Assembly: GCA_900317505.1 (NCBI GenBank) | Contig: ONHB01000012.1 | Coordinates: forward strand, 1-64,000 | DNA from: an uncultured Lachnospiraceae bacterium | GTDB lineage: Bacteria > Bacillota > Clostridia > Lachnospirales > Lachnospiraceae | DNA length: 64,000 nucleotides | Direction: 5' to 3' | Shown here: positions 47,307 through 55,266 of the stretch, piece after piece | Layout of the letters: each line of letters opens with the position of its first letter | Numbering within the stretch: position 1 is the stretch's first letter | Notes under the pieces: generated by a model | The model's input: only the letters and a program-made list of their open reading frames with translations | Database searches by the model: none | What the model was told of the DNA's origin: nothing | Translations under genes and position numbers: made by a program

Positions 47307-48807
47307 GGACTTCCTCCTCTTTCCTTGAAAGCGGAATCGAAATAACGACCCGTGTTCCTTTATTTTCTCCTAACGAGCTGATCTCAAATATGTCATTGGT
47401 GTCATAAAACAGTCGCAGTCTGCTGATCACATTCTGCAATCCGATGCCATTGGAATCCTCTCTCATATCATTTTCAAATTCCTGATCCGACATGATCTTT
47501 GCAATGGCCTCATCCGTGATGCCCACACCGTTGTCCTCGATCACGAGGCACGCCGTTTCATGGTCATCCTTTTCATATAGCTCCACCCGGATAATTCCTT
47601 CCCACGGAATTCCCCGGATACCATAATTGACACTGTTTTCTATGACGGGTTGCAAAATCATACTCGGTATAACAAGCTCTGTCAGCGATTCGTCGATATC
47701 TTTTTCATAATGTATTTCTCCCGAAAAGCGGACATTTAAAATATAAATATAGGTATCGATCAGTTCCAGCTCTTCCCGTAAAGTGACTGTATCGTGGTTC
47801 TTCTTTATATTATAACGGAAAAACTGCGCAACATTCTGGACATATTCATAAGTCCGGTCCGCATCCTCCATCATGGCAAGCTGCGCACCCGCATTTAACG
47901 TATTAAACAAAAAGTGAGGGTTGATCTGCGCTTGCAGGTATTTAAGCTGTGCATCCTTTAAATGCGTCTCCATCTTCAGCTCTTTTTCCTTGAGGGCACG
48001 CTCATTGTCCATACTCGTGCGGAGCCTTCCAATATAATTGCGGATACTGACTACCATCTGGTTGAAAGCGCTGCTCACAACACCAATCTCGTCCTTGGAT
48101 GTAACGGCAAGCATATCAACATCCAGATTGCCGGCAGCCACCTCATTGGCAACCTCCGATAAGGATGTCAAGGGTCTCGTAATATCCCGGACAACCATCA
48201 GGACCAGAAATACATTGGCAAATGCCACAAACACAAACACGATCATATTGACAATTTCCACATAGCGCAACGCCTGTGACAACGCCGCATAATTGGTCGA
48301 ATTGTATTTAAACTGCGACATATTGAGACTTCCGATATAAGCCTTCAGATAATTGTATATCGTCGTTGCTTCTTCATTGTAGTAGCGGTATTTTTCTACA
48401 TTTCTGCCTCGCTTTGCCTCGATCGCAAGCTCCGTATATCCCAGATATTCCTCCGACATATTGCGGATATTGCGCTCCATACGCTGCACCTCATTTCCGG
48501 TGATCTGATCAGACAGATTTTCCAGATTGGAGCTGTACTCCTGATAGGATTTGTAATAAGCATCCATGGAATCGGTCGTTTTGGTATTGAGGTAATTGTC
48601 CATATCATTCTGCACATTGTCCAGCATATCAGACAAAGAGTTCAGATTGATATTGCTGACATAAATCTGATCCAGACGGCGCATCATGGCATTGATATCG
48701 ATATACATAAACAGATTGACTGCCAGTACCAGAATGGTTGTTACAAAAAATACCAGCATCAGTTTTTTCTGTATGGAAAGATCATTTATTTTCCGACGAA
48801 GTCTCAT
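47299..48807 (-). CDS. Sensor histidine kinase (YesM/LytS-type)
   Basis: 502 residues. A membrane helix at about 15-35, an extracytoplasmic sensor region of roughly 150 residues (helical, four-helix-bundle-like), a second helix near 185-205, then a HAMP linker (DITRPLTSLSEVANEV) and a coiled coil. The His_kinase domain carries the phospho-His in AQINPHFLFNTLNAG (near 300), the ATPase N-box ENSVNYGIRG and G-box VIEDNGVGI and NGIGLQNV. It pairs with the AraC-type regulator. The gene starts in the last codons of the anchored binding protein, so ligand-loaded binding protein may talk to the sensor domain. Confidence 0.95.
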   Translation of the reverse strand: MRLRRKINDLSIQKKLMLVFFVTTILVLAVNLFMYIDINAMMRRLDQIYVSNINLNSLSDMLDNVQNDMDNYLNTKTTDSMDAYYKSYQEYSSNLENLSDQITGNEVQRMERNIRNMSEEYLGYTELAIEAKRGRNVEKYRYYNEEATTIYNYLKAYIGSLNMSQFKYNSTNYAALSQALRYVEIVNMIVFVFVAFANVFLVLMVVRDITRPLTSLSEVANEVAAGNLDVDMLAVTSKDEIGVVSSAFNQMVVSIRNYIGRLRTSMDNERALKEKELKMETHLKDAQLKYLQAQINPHFLFNTLNAGAQLAMMEDADRTYEYVQNVAQFFRYNIKKNHDTVTLREELELIDTYIYILNVRFSGEIHYEKDIDESLTELVIPSMILQPVIENSVNYGIRGIPWEGIIRVELYEKDDHETACLVIEDNGVGITDEAIAKIMSDQEFENDMREDSNGIGLQNVISRLRLFYDTNDIFEISSLGENKGTRVVISIPLSRKEEEVHV

Positions 48808-49880
48808 TTGCTCTCTCCTTCCATATAAGAATCCACATTGTCATGATTTACAACATAGGTATCAACCGTATAATAGTCATTGACATAACCGTCATCCAGA
48901 TAATCATTGAGGGCCGTCACGCAATACCGTCCCATCTGTGCCGTATCCATCGAAATGGTTGAAAATACAATATCCTTTCTGACAGCATTCAGAATGGAAT
49001 CCGAATCATAATATCCGATAATATTGGTCTTGCCGACACGGTTGTAGTCAATAACGGCCTGATAAGCGCAGTTGGTATGAATTTCATTGAGACATACCAG
49101 AATATCCGGCACGGACTTTTGTCCCATAAAAATATCCCGGATGGATTCCTCTGCTGTAAATGTGCCTGAGTCATCCACCGAATAGGTCTCAATGGAAATC
49201 CTGCTTGCCAAAGATTTATTTTTGGCAACTTCCTCTTTGATACCTGACAATAAGATATTTTGCCCTGTGCTGTCATCCTCTTTTCCGATCAGCACCATGA
49301 CAGACAGCGGTTCGCCACCGTTGTATAAATTGTCATCCTGCGAAAGCATCTGTCCGACAAGTGTGACGATCTCTTTTCCATAGGTCTGTCCCAGATTGTA
49401 GCGGCTGATGCCGACAAAACTGATACGCTCGCTGTCGGAAACATCCTGCGAAACCATGACTACCGGAATCTCGTTTTCAGCAGCTTTTTCCAGCTTCTGT
49501 CTGATTCCTTCTCCATCTTCGCCCTCTAAGATAATGCCATCCACATCTGAGGCGATCGCAATGTCCAGCCGCTCTTCCATGCTGTAATTGGTGCCCACGT
49601 TTCCGGCAAAAAGCTCCACATACGCATCTGAGTTTTCACCCTCCTCTTTTGCGCCGCTATAAACAGACTGCCAGAAATCGGCACGGTCATCGGTCGTGAT
49701 CATGGCATAATATTTGCTGTAATTTTTGTAATCCTGTATCTCTTCCTGCAGATTGTTTTTATCATACTGCACCCGGAAAATATGGACTCCCAGAAAGCTG
49801 ATAACAACCATCAGAACCAATAACAAAACCGGCGTAACAGTATAAATTTTTCGTGATGAATGATTATTTTCTTTCTTCAT
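48804..49880 (-). CDS. Membrane-anchored sugar-binding protein of the sensory operon
   Basis: 358 residues. There is a single N-terminal membrane helix (about 13-33) without a lipobox, then a short coiled-coil-like stretch (KNNLQEEIQDYKNYSKYY). A periplasmic-binding domain follows (YAMITTDDRADFWQSVYSG start, IASDVDGIILEG, IIGYYDSDSILNAV). It is not an import subunit by context: it stays anchored and is encoded directly before the histidine kinase with overlapping stop and start. A sensory co-receptor role is likely. RBS CAGGAG ten bases before the ATG. Confidence 0.88.
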   Translation of the reverse strand: MKKENNHSSRKIYTVTPVLLLVLMVVISFLGVHIFRVQYDKNNLQEEIQDYKNYSKYYAMITTDDRADFWQSVYSGAKEEGENSDAYVELFAGNVGTNYSMEERLDIAIASDVDGIILEGEDGEGIRQKLEKAAENEIPVVMVSQDVSDSERISFVGISRYNLGQTYGKEIVTLVGQMLSQDDNLYNGGEPLSVMVLIGKEDDSTGQNILLSGIKEEVAKNKSLASRISIETYSVDDSGTFTAEESIRDIFMGQKSVPDILVCLNEIHTNCAYQAVIDYNRVGKTNIIGYYDSDSILNAVRKDIVFSTISMDTAQMGRYCVTALNDYLDDGYVNDYYTVDTYVVNHDNVDSYMEGESK

Positions 49881-50893
49881 ATGGTTATTTCTCCTGTGAC
49901 CATATCCTTACCGTCTTCCGTAAAAGACCCTGTTATTGTAAATCCGAGTTTTTTGCACAATTCTACAGATGCCAGATTTTCTCTCTGATATACGACCCGG
50001 ATTGTTTTCATATCCAGATCTTTGCAATACTTTAAAATAGCTCTGCATACCTCATATGCATAGCCCCTTCTCTGATACTCTTTTCCTATTATAAATCCGA
50101 TCTCCGGTGTATCATATCCATCCCGGAACGCAAGCCCGGCCCGGCCGATCAGCCTGTTCATCTGCTTTTCCACAATGACCCAGATGCCCAGTCCGCAAAA
50201 GCGGTAAACATGCTCGATATAATCTTTAATATAAGCAAGCTCCTGTTCACGGTCTTCATATAAATTTTCGGTATATCTGCTGATTTCCGGATCCGCATAG
50301 ACTTCATACAAGGCGTCCAGATCCTCCGGCGTCATTTCCCGGAGCACGCAGCGCTCTGTCTCCAGTATTGTCCATGGAATATGGAAAAATCTTTTATAAA
50401 TATCACACAGATACGCATAGTCAATTCCTTCAAAATCTATGACCGCATAAGGGATCTGCTGCATAGGAGCATTTTTATTGCCCTCATGTAAAAATAAAAG
50501 GGACGGTATCTGCTCTGTGGCCGCCAGCCGGCAGAGCTTTGGGATATCTGTGATGCAGAAATCTGCCGGATGGTTGTCCATGGTCATCCAAAGATTTGAA
50601 ATTCCTGCCTTGTTTACTGTATCTATTGCTCTGTCCGCAACCGATTTTCCTACCGCATTCTCTTTATTGACTGATTCTGTAAGATCAACCGAATACCCGT
50701 TCTCAACTGTATCTGCTTGCATGACCGCATCTTCACCGCCGGATAGCTCCATGCTCCCTACATCATCTATCCACTTAACAGTCAGTCGGATATCAGACTG
50801 CTGAGCCAGTATTTTTTTTAACAAAGCCACCTGCCCATCAGGCACAGCTTTTGTAAATATCAAAAAAATATGTGTGATTTCAACCTCATACAT
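49877..50893 (-). CDS. GNAT acetyltransferase with an extra N-terminal domain
   Basis: 338 residues. The C-terminal half (about 180-335) is a RimJ/RimL-type GNAT domain: LETERCVLREMTPEDLDALY, GFIIGKEYQRRGYAYEVCRA (acetyl-CoA loop, given in part: KEYQRRGYAYEVCRA) and NLASVELCKKLGF. The first ~170 residues are another alpha/beta domain that I do not recognise. The ATG of MYEVEITH is chosen for the AAAGGA seven bases upstream. It is the first gene of the sensory operon and overlaps the binding-protein gene by ATGA, which is an unusual place for a GNAT. Substrate unknown. Confidence 0.85.
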   Translation of the reverse strand: MYEVEITHIFLIFTKAVPDGQVALLKKILAQQSDIRLTVKWIDDVGSMELSGGEDAVMQADTVENGYSVDLTESVNKENAVGKSVADRAIDTVNKAGISNLWMTMDNHPADFCITDIPKLCRLAATEQIPSLLFLHEGNKNAPMQQIPYAVIDFEGIDYAYLCDIYKRFFHIPWTILETERCVLREMTPEDLDALYEVYADPEISRYTENLYEDREQELAYIKDYIEHVYRFCGLGIWVIVEKQMNRLIGRAGLAFRDGYDTPEIGFIIGKEYQRRGYAYEVCRAILKYCKDLDMKTIRVVYQRENLASVELCKKLGFTITGSFTEDGKDMVTGEITI

Positions 50894-50949
50894 GGTCTGT
50901 TCCTTTACATCCATTCCATTTTTCGTTAGAATGAGATTAGTTTATTATC

Positions 50950-50978
50950 ATTATATATGATTCCAGACAAAGAAACAA
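50950..50978 (-). promoter_or_regulatory. Promoter of the sensory operon
   Basis: Minus-strand TTGTTT (50973-50978), a 17-base spacer and TATAAT (50950-50955). It starts between the GNAT gene and ppiB, which is read the other way. Confidence 0.65.
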
Positions 50979-50993
50979 ACAGGAGGTTTAAAA

Positions 50994-51515
50994 ATGGCAC
51001 AAAATCCAGTTGTTACCATTACTATGGAAAACGGTGATGTCATGAAGGCAGAATTATATCCCGACATCGCTCCGATTTCCGTCAACAATTTTATCAGTCT
51101 GATCAACAAAGGCTATTATGATGGACTTATTTTCCACAGAGTTATCCGTGGCTTTATGATCCAGGGCGGATGTCCTCAGGGCACCGGAATGGGTGGTCCC
51201 GGCTATTCCATCAAGGGCGAATTTGCACAGAACGGTTTCAAAAATGACTTAAAGCATACCGAAGGTGTATTATCCATGGCAAGATCCATGATGCCCAACT
51301 CAGCCGGAAGCCAGTTCTTTATCATGCACAAGACCTCTCCTCACCTTGACGGAGCCTATGCTGCATTTGGAAAGATTACCGAAGGAATGGACGTTGTTAA
51401 TAAAATCGCCGAGACACCGACAGACTATTCTGACAGACCATTGGAAGATCAGCGCATCAAATCCATGACAGTCGACACCTTCGGCGTAGACTACCCCGAA
51501 CCCGAAAAAATGTAA
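50994..51515 (+). CDS. ppiB: Peptidyl-prolyl cis-trans isomerase, cyclophilin type
   Basis: 173 residues, a cytoplasmic cyclophilin with no signal peptide. FHRVIRGFMIQGGCPQGTG (about 43-61) holds the catalytic Arg/Phe/Gln residues, and the ARSMMPNSAGSQFFIMH stretch near 97-113 completes the site. It speeds proline isomerisation in protein folding. The start follows CAGGAGG at a good distance. It is the only cyclophilin in the window, divergent from the GNAT operon, and is followed by a long inverted repeat. Confidence 0.97.
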   Translation: MAQNPVVTITMENGDVMKAELYPDIAPISVNNFISLINKGYYDGLIFHRVIRGFMIQGGCPQGTGMGGPGYSIKGEFAQNGFKNDLKHTEGVLSMARSMMPNSAGSQFFIMHKTSPHLDGAYAAFGKITEGMDVVNKIAETPTDYSDRPLEDQRIKSMTVDTFGVDYPEPEKM

Positions 51516-51553
51516 GCCCGAAGCAGAGTTCTTTTTAATACAGGCTCCGACGA

Positions 51554-51828
51554 GGAATACCCCTCTGCGGTCTGACGCGGTCTGGGGCTCTGCTATAGCT
51601 TTTCACGGAATGGACAAACTTTTCTAGCACTTCTAAGGGACATAAAAATACAAAATAAAGCGTTAATGCCGGATTTCAAAACGCAGACCTGACGGTCTTT
51701 GAACGGGTTGAAATCCGGCATTATTTTTGTATTTTTATGTCCCTAAGAATTGCACGAAAAAATGTCAGATATTCCGTGAAAAGCTATAGCAGAGCCCCAG
51801 ACCGCGTCAGACCGCAGAGGAGTATTCC
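51554..51828. repeat. Long inverted repeat, arms of about 125 bases
   Basis: Left arm 51554-51679, right arm 51708-51828. The outer ~60 bases (from GGAATAC through TTTTCACGGAAT) match almost perfectly. The central part of the arms has diverged. The inner ~40 bases, including GGGACATAAAAATACAAAA and ATGCCGGATTTCAA, match with only small gaps. The apex holds a nested AGACC/GGTCT hairpin. It shares no sequence with the element at 33937-34194. It is in the convergent gap between ppiB and the Amt-P-II gene. Confidence 0.95.
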
Positions 51829-51856
51829 AATTCACAACCAACCACAAACAGAACAA

Positions 51857-51883
51857 CCCCCGGATGGTGGAAGCATCCGAGGG
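51857..51883 (-). terminator. Terminator of the Amt-P-II gene
   Basis: CCCCGGATG (from 51858) pairs with CATCCGAGGG (to 51883) around GTGGAAG. A T-containing stretch follows on the minus strand, though not a clean run. Confidence 0.6.
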
Positions 51884-51926
51884 CCGCCCTGTATATGTTA
51901 AACTAAGGGATTAGATAAACGCATGT

Positions 51927-53699
51927 TTATTCAACATCCTGCAATGCTGCAAAGTTTTCTTCACCGGTACGGATCTTAACAACCTTATCAACATTGTATA
52001 CGAAGATCTTACCATCTCCGATATGTCCGGTATAAAGTGCTTTCTTAGCGGAAGCAATAACATCATCAACCGGGATTGCACTGACAACGACTTCGATTTT
52101 TACCTTCGGAAGTAAGGTTGCATCGACTTCAACACCACGGTATTTCTCGCCGGCACCCTTCTGGATACCACATCCCATAACCTGTGTGACTGTCATACCG
52201 GTTACACCAAGATCGTTCATTGCCTGTTTTACTGCTTCGTATCTTGCAAGTTTTGCAATGATAACAACTTTATAAATACCTGTTGAAGGAACCAGATCAG
52301 GTGCTTTTGCAACAGATACAGCTGCATTCTTTGCTGCATCAGATGCTGTGTCATAATCCTCAGAACCAAGATTTGTGTTAGCATTCACTTCCATTGTCAT
52401 GGTATTGGAAATATCCATGATAGAGAAGCCTGCATATGCACTCGGAAGACCATGTTCTTTTGCATCCAGACCAATGATTTCCTCTTCTTCTGTTACTCTT
52501 AAACCAAAGATTTTCTTGATTGCCAGAAAAACGATTGTAATTGTGATAGCTGCCCATGCTGCTACGGAAACAAAACCAAGAAGCTGTAATCCAAGAAGTT
52601 TAAATCCGCCGCCATAGAACAGACCAACCAATTCATTGCCATTTGCATCTGCAATGCTGTAACCGGGAGCTGTATTGGTAGCAAATAAACCAACAGCGAT
52701 TGTACCCCAGATACCGTTTAAGCAGTGAACTGCAACAGCACCAACAGGATCATCTACATGAAGCTTGTAATCTAAGAACCATACACCGAAGCATACAAGA
52801 AGTCCGGCTACAATACCGATTACGATTGCACCAAATGCATCTGTTACATCACAAGGTGCCGTAATAGCAACAAGACCTGCCAAAGATGCATTTAGACACA
52901 TGGAAACATCGGGTTTACCATATTTAACCCATGTGAAAACCATACATGTAACAGTTGCAATAGCGGGAGCGATTGTTGTTGTTACGAAAATGGAACCTAA
53001 CTGTTCAACACTTGTTGCAGCAGCTCCGTTAAATCCATACCAGCCTAACCAGAGAATGAAAACACCAAGTGCTCCAATCGGTAAGTTGTGACCGGGGAAG
53101 GCATTTACTTTTACAATCTTTCCATCTTTATCTTTCTGGAATTTACCAATACGGGGGCCAAGCATTGCAGCTCCGACTAAAGCGGAAATACCACCAACCA
53201 TGTGGATGGCACATGATCCTGCGAAATCATGGAAGCCAAGCTGTGCTAACCAGCCGCCGCCCCAGATCCAGTGTGCTTCGATCGGATAGATCAGTGCTGA
53301 GATCACTCCGGAATAAACACAGTAGGATAAGAATTTTGTTCTTTCTGCCATAGCTCCGGAAACAATCGTTGCTGTAGTTGCACAGAACACTAAGTTGAAT
53401 ACGAAGTTGGACCAGTCAAAATTTGCATAATTTGTGAAAACATCAAATCCGGGCTTTCCGATAAGTCCGATTAAGTCTTCACCCAGCAATAAGCTGAAAC
53501 CAATCAAGATGAATGTAACTGTACCGATACAGAAATCCATCAGATTTTTCATAATAATGTTACCTGCGTTTTTCGCTCTGGTAAAACCTGTCTCTACCAT
53601 CGCAAAGCCTGCCTGCATCCAGAATACCAGTGCTGCGCCGATTAAAAACCACACACCGAATACCTGACCATTGACGGCATCAAAAATTTCTTGTGTCAT
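51927..53699 (-). CDS. amt: Ammonium transporter fused to a P-II signalling domain
   Basis: 590 residues. The first ~410 are an Amt channel with eleven helices: GFAMVETGFTRAKN near the start, GAMAERTKF near 125, IHMVGGISALVG near 175 and GAVAVHCLNGIWG near 305. After a linker (about 410-475) there is a complete P-II (GlnB/GlnK-like) domain, YKVVIIAKLARYEAVKQAM to IFVYNVDKVVKIRTGEE. The T-loop carries the conserved Tyr in EKYRGVEVD, the uridylylation position of enterobacterial P-II. A separate glnK gene is normal, so a covalent gate is notable. The start is the ATG of MTQEIFD, seven bases after AGGAGG. Confidence 0.96.
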   Translation of the reverse strand: MTQEIFDAVNGQVFGVWFLIGAALVFWMQAGFAMVETGFTRAKNAGNIIMKNLMDFCIGTVTFILIGFSLLLGEDLIGLIGKPGFDVFTNYANFDWSNFVFNLVFCATTATIVSGAMAERTKFLSYCVYSGVISALIYPIEAHWIWGGGWLAQLGFHDFAGSCAIHMVGGISALVGAAMLGPRIGKFQKDKDGKIVKVNAFPGHNLPIGALGVFILWLGWYGFNGAAATSVEQLGSIFVTTTIAPAIATVTCMVFTWVKYGKPDVSMCLNASLAGLVAITAPCDVTDAFGAIVIGIVAGLLVCFGVWFLDYKLHVDDPVGAVAVHCLNGIWGTIAVGLFATNTAPGYSIADANGNELVGLFYGGGFKLLGLQLLGFVSVAAWAAITITIVFLAIKKIFGLRVTEEEEIIGLDAKEHGLPSAYAGFSIMDISNTMTMEVNANTNLGSEDYDTASDAAKNAAVSVAKAPDLVPSTGIYKVVIIAKLARYEAVKQAMNDLGVTGMTVTQVMGCGIQKGAGEKYRGVEVDATLLPKVKIEVVVSAIPVDDVIASAKKALYTGHIGDGKIFVYNVDKVVKIRTGEENFAALQDVE

Positions 53700-53846
53700 A
53701 ATCATTCCTCCTCATGATACAAAAAAATAAAGCCTACTACACACAACAAGCCACGCCTTTGTGGTAATAAACCTTACTCTCTTGTTTTCTATACAGGGCA
53801 ATCTATCCCTTGTTTTCTTTGTGAGTATCGGTATCTCAAAAAGAAA

Positions 53847-53875
53847 AAGGGCACTGAATGAACTTCAGCGCCCTT
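53847..53875 (-). terminator. Hairpin terminator in the amt leader (candidate attenuator)
   Basis: AAGGGC (53847-53852) pairs with GCCCTT (53870-53875), and CTGAA/TTCAG (53854-53868) extend the stem past one mismatch. The minus strand then reads five T, C, five T. It lies only a few bases after the expected transcription start and about 150 bases before the start codon, so it would end most transcripts early unless something intervenes. The rest of the leader holds a repeated AGAAAACAAG. Confidence 0.8.
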
Positions 53876-53886
53876 GCTTGATATTG

Positions 53887-53915
53887 AGTATAGTGCAGGT
53901 ATTATAAAATGTCAA
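53887..53915 (-). promoter_or_regulatory. Promoter of the Amt-P-II gene
   Basis: Perfect TTGACA (53910-53915), a 17-base spacer and TATACT (53887-53892) on the minus strand. Transcription should start near 53880. Confidence 0.85.
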
Positions 53916-53983
53916 CCATTAAAATTGTATTTATATCTGTACAATTCCAGAAAAGAAGAATAAATACCCCATAAAAAGGGAGG

Positions 53984-54014
53984 ATGCCGGGTCGACTATA
54001 TCATCGCCCGGCAT
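53984..54014. other. Isolated hairpin upstream of the amt promoter
   Basis: ATGCCGGG (53984-53991) pairs with CCCGGCAT (54007-54014). No T-run follows on either strand. Between this hairpin and the aldolase terminator (54015-54234) the sequence is AT-rich, and I see no gene in it. Confidence 0.45.
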
Positions 54015-54234
54015 TTATTATGAAAAAGTTTTTATAACATAAATAACACACTTATTACTTATTTATTGTTATCTTATAATGCTATTATATGGGAGGAAAA
54101 TGACAAAACCATGTTATGTAAATTAAGTTTTTGAATCAAAATTGTAAATAAAATATGAACGTCTCTCTAATTTTGCCTATTTTTAACACTATTTTGCCCT
54201 ATACGGCATCTATATATTCTATATTGACGGCAAT

Positions 54235-54271
54235 AAAAAACAGCTCCTCCGGGAAATCCCAGAGAAGCTGT
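54235..54271 (-). terminator. Terminator of the aldolase gene
   Basis: ACAGCTCCTCCGGG (54240-54253) pairs with CCCAGAGAAGCTGT (54258-54271) with two mismatches or wobbles. Six T follow on the minus strand. Confidence 0.9.
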
Positions 54272-54303
54272 CTGATGTCTTTACGCGGTTATCCGTGTAC
54301 AGA

Positions 54304-55170
54304 TTAAGCCTGTCCAACTGATCCGAATAATTCCATTTTTTCTTTAACTTTAGCTTTGATAGCATCAAAACCGGGAGCTAATAACTTACGAGGGTCAAAT
54401 CCTTTACCTTCTAAGTCTTTACCAGCTTCGATGTATTTACGTGTAGCGTCAGCGAATACTAACTGGCACTCTGTGTTAACGTTGATCTTAGCAACACCAA
54501 GGTCGATTGCTTTTCTGATCATGTCATCCGGAATACCTGTACCACCGTGAAGAACTAAAGGAAGGATTCCTGTTTCTTTCTGGATGTTGTCAAGTACGTC
54601 GAACTGTAAACCAGCCCAGTTTGCAGGATATTTACCATGGATGTTACCGATACCTGCTGCAAGGAAGTCTACGCCAAGGTCAGCGATCATCTTGCATTCC
54701 TTAGGATCTGCACATTCGCCCATTCCGATAACGCCATCTTCTTCACCACCGATAGAACCAACTTCTGCTTCGATGGAAACTCCTTTTGCATGAGCAGCTT
54801 CTACTAATTCTTTTGTCTTAGCGATGTTCTCTTCGATTGAGTAATGAGAACCATCAAACATGATTGAAGGGAAGCCAGCTTCCATACATTTGTAGCAGTG
54901 CTCATATGAACCATGATCAAGATGTACTGCTACGGGAACTGTGATGTTCTGGTCTTTGATTAAACCATTAACCATACCCATAACTACATCATAACCGCCC
55001 ATGTATTTGCCTGCGCCTTCAGATACACCAAGGATAACAGGTGAGTTGCATTCCTGAGCTGTTAACAGGATAGCTTTTGTCCACTCTAAGTTGTTGATGT
55101 TGAACTGACCTACTGCATAGTGGCCTGCTTTTGCTTTTTTAAGCATTTCTGTTGCTGAAACTAATGCCAT
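54304..55170 (-). CDS. fba: Fructose-1,6-bisphosphate aldolase, class II
   Basis: 288 residues. Zinc-dependent aldolase that splits fructose-1,6-bisphosphate into two triose phosphates in glycolysis. Class II marks: AVHLDHGSYEHCYKC (zinc His and catalytic Asp, near 82), EAEVGSIGGEEDGV near 135, LHGGTGIPDDMIR near 208 and AKINVNTECQ near 230. It stands alone with its own TATAAT-type promoter and terminator. RBS GGAGG precedes the ATG. Confidence 0.98.
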   Translation of the reverse strand: MALVSATEMLKKAKAGHYAVGQFNINNLEWTKAILLTAQECNSPVILGVSEGAGKYMGGYDVVMGMVNGLIKDQNITVPVAVHLDHGSYEHCYKCMEAGFPSIMFDGSHYSIEENIAKTKELVEAAHAKGVSIEAEVGSIGGEEDGVIGMGECADPKECKMIADLGVDFLAAGIGNIHGKYPANWAGLQFDVLDNIQKETGILPLVLHGGTGIPDDMIRKAIDLGVAKINVNTECQLVFADATRKYIEAGKDLEGKGFDPRKLLAPGFDAIKAKVKEKMELFGSVGQA

Positions 55171-55200
55171 TTTAAATTACCTCCATTATAATTTATATAC

Positions 55201-55237
55201 GCGCAAGTAATTACTCCGCGCTCTTGCGCTTATTATA
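55201..55237 (-). promoter_or_regulatory. fba promoter with a 5' leader hairpin
   Basis: Perfect TATAAT on the minus strand at 55232-55237. The -35 region is poor. Directly downstream, GCGCAAG (minus strand, from 55229) pairs with CTTGCGC (to 55201), so a hairpin forms at the very 5' end of the mRNA. Confidence 0.55.
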
Positions 55238-55266
55238 ACGCACTTTTTTTAAAAATGGAATATCCT

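Noticed and set aside
54092-54130. Tiny plus-strand frame of eight codons (MTKPCYVN) after GGGAGGAAA with an upstream TATAAT
   Set aside because: Too short to support as a gene, poor -35 region, no relation to neighbours.
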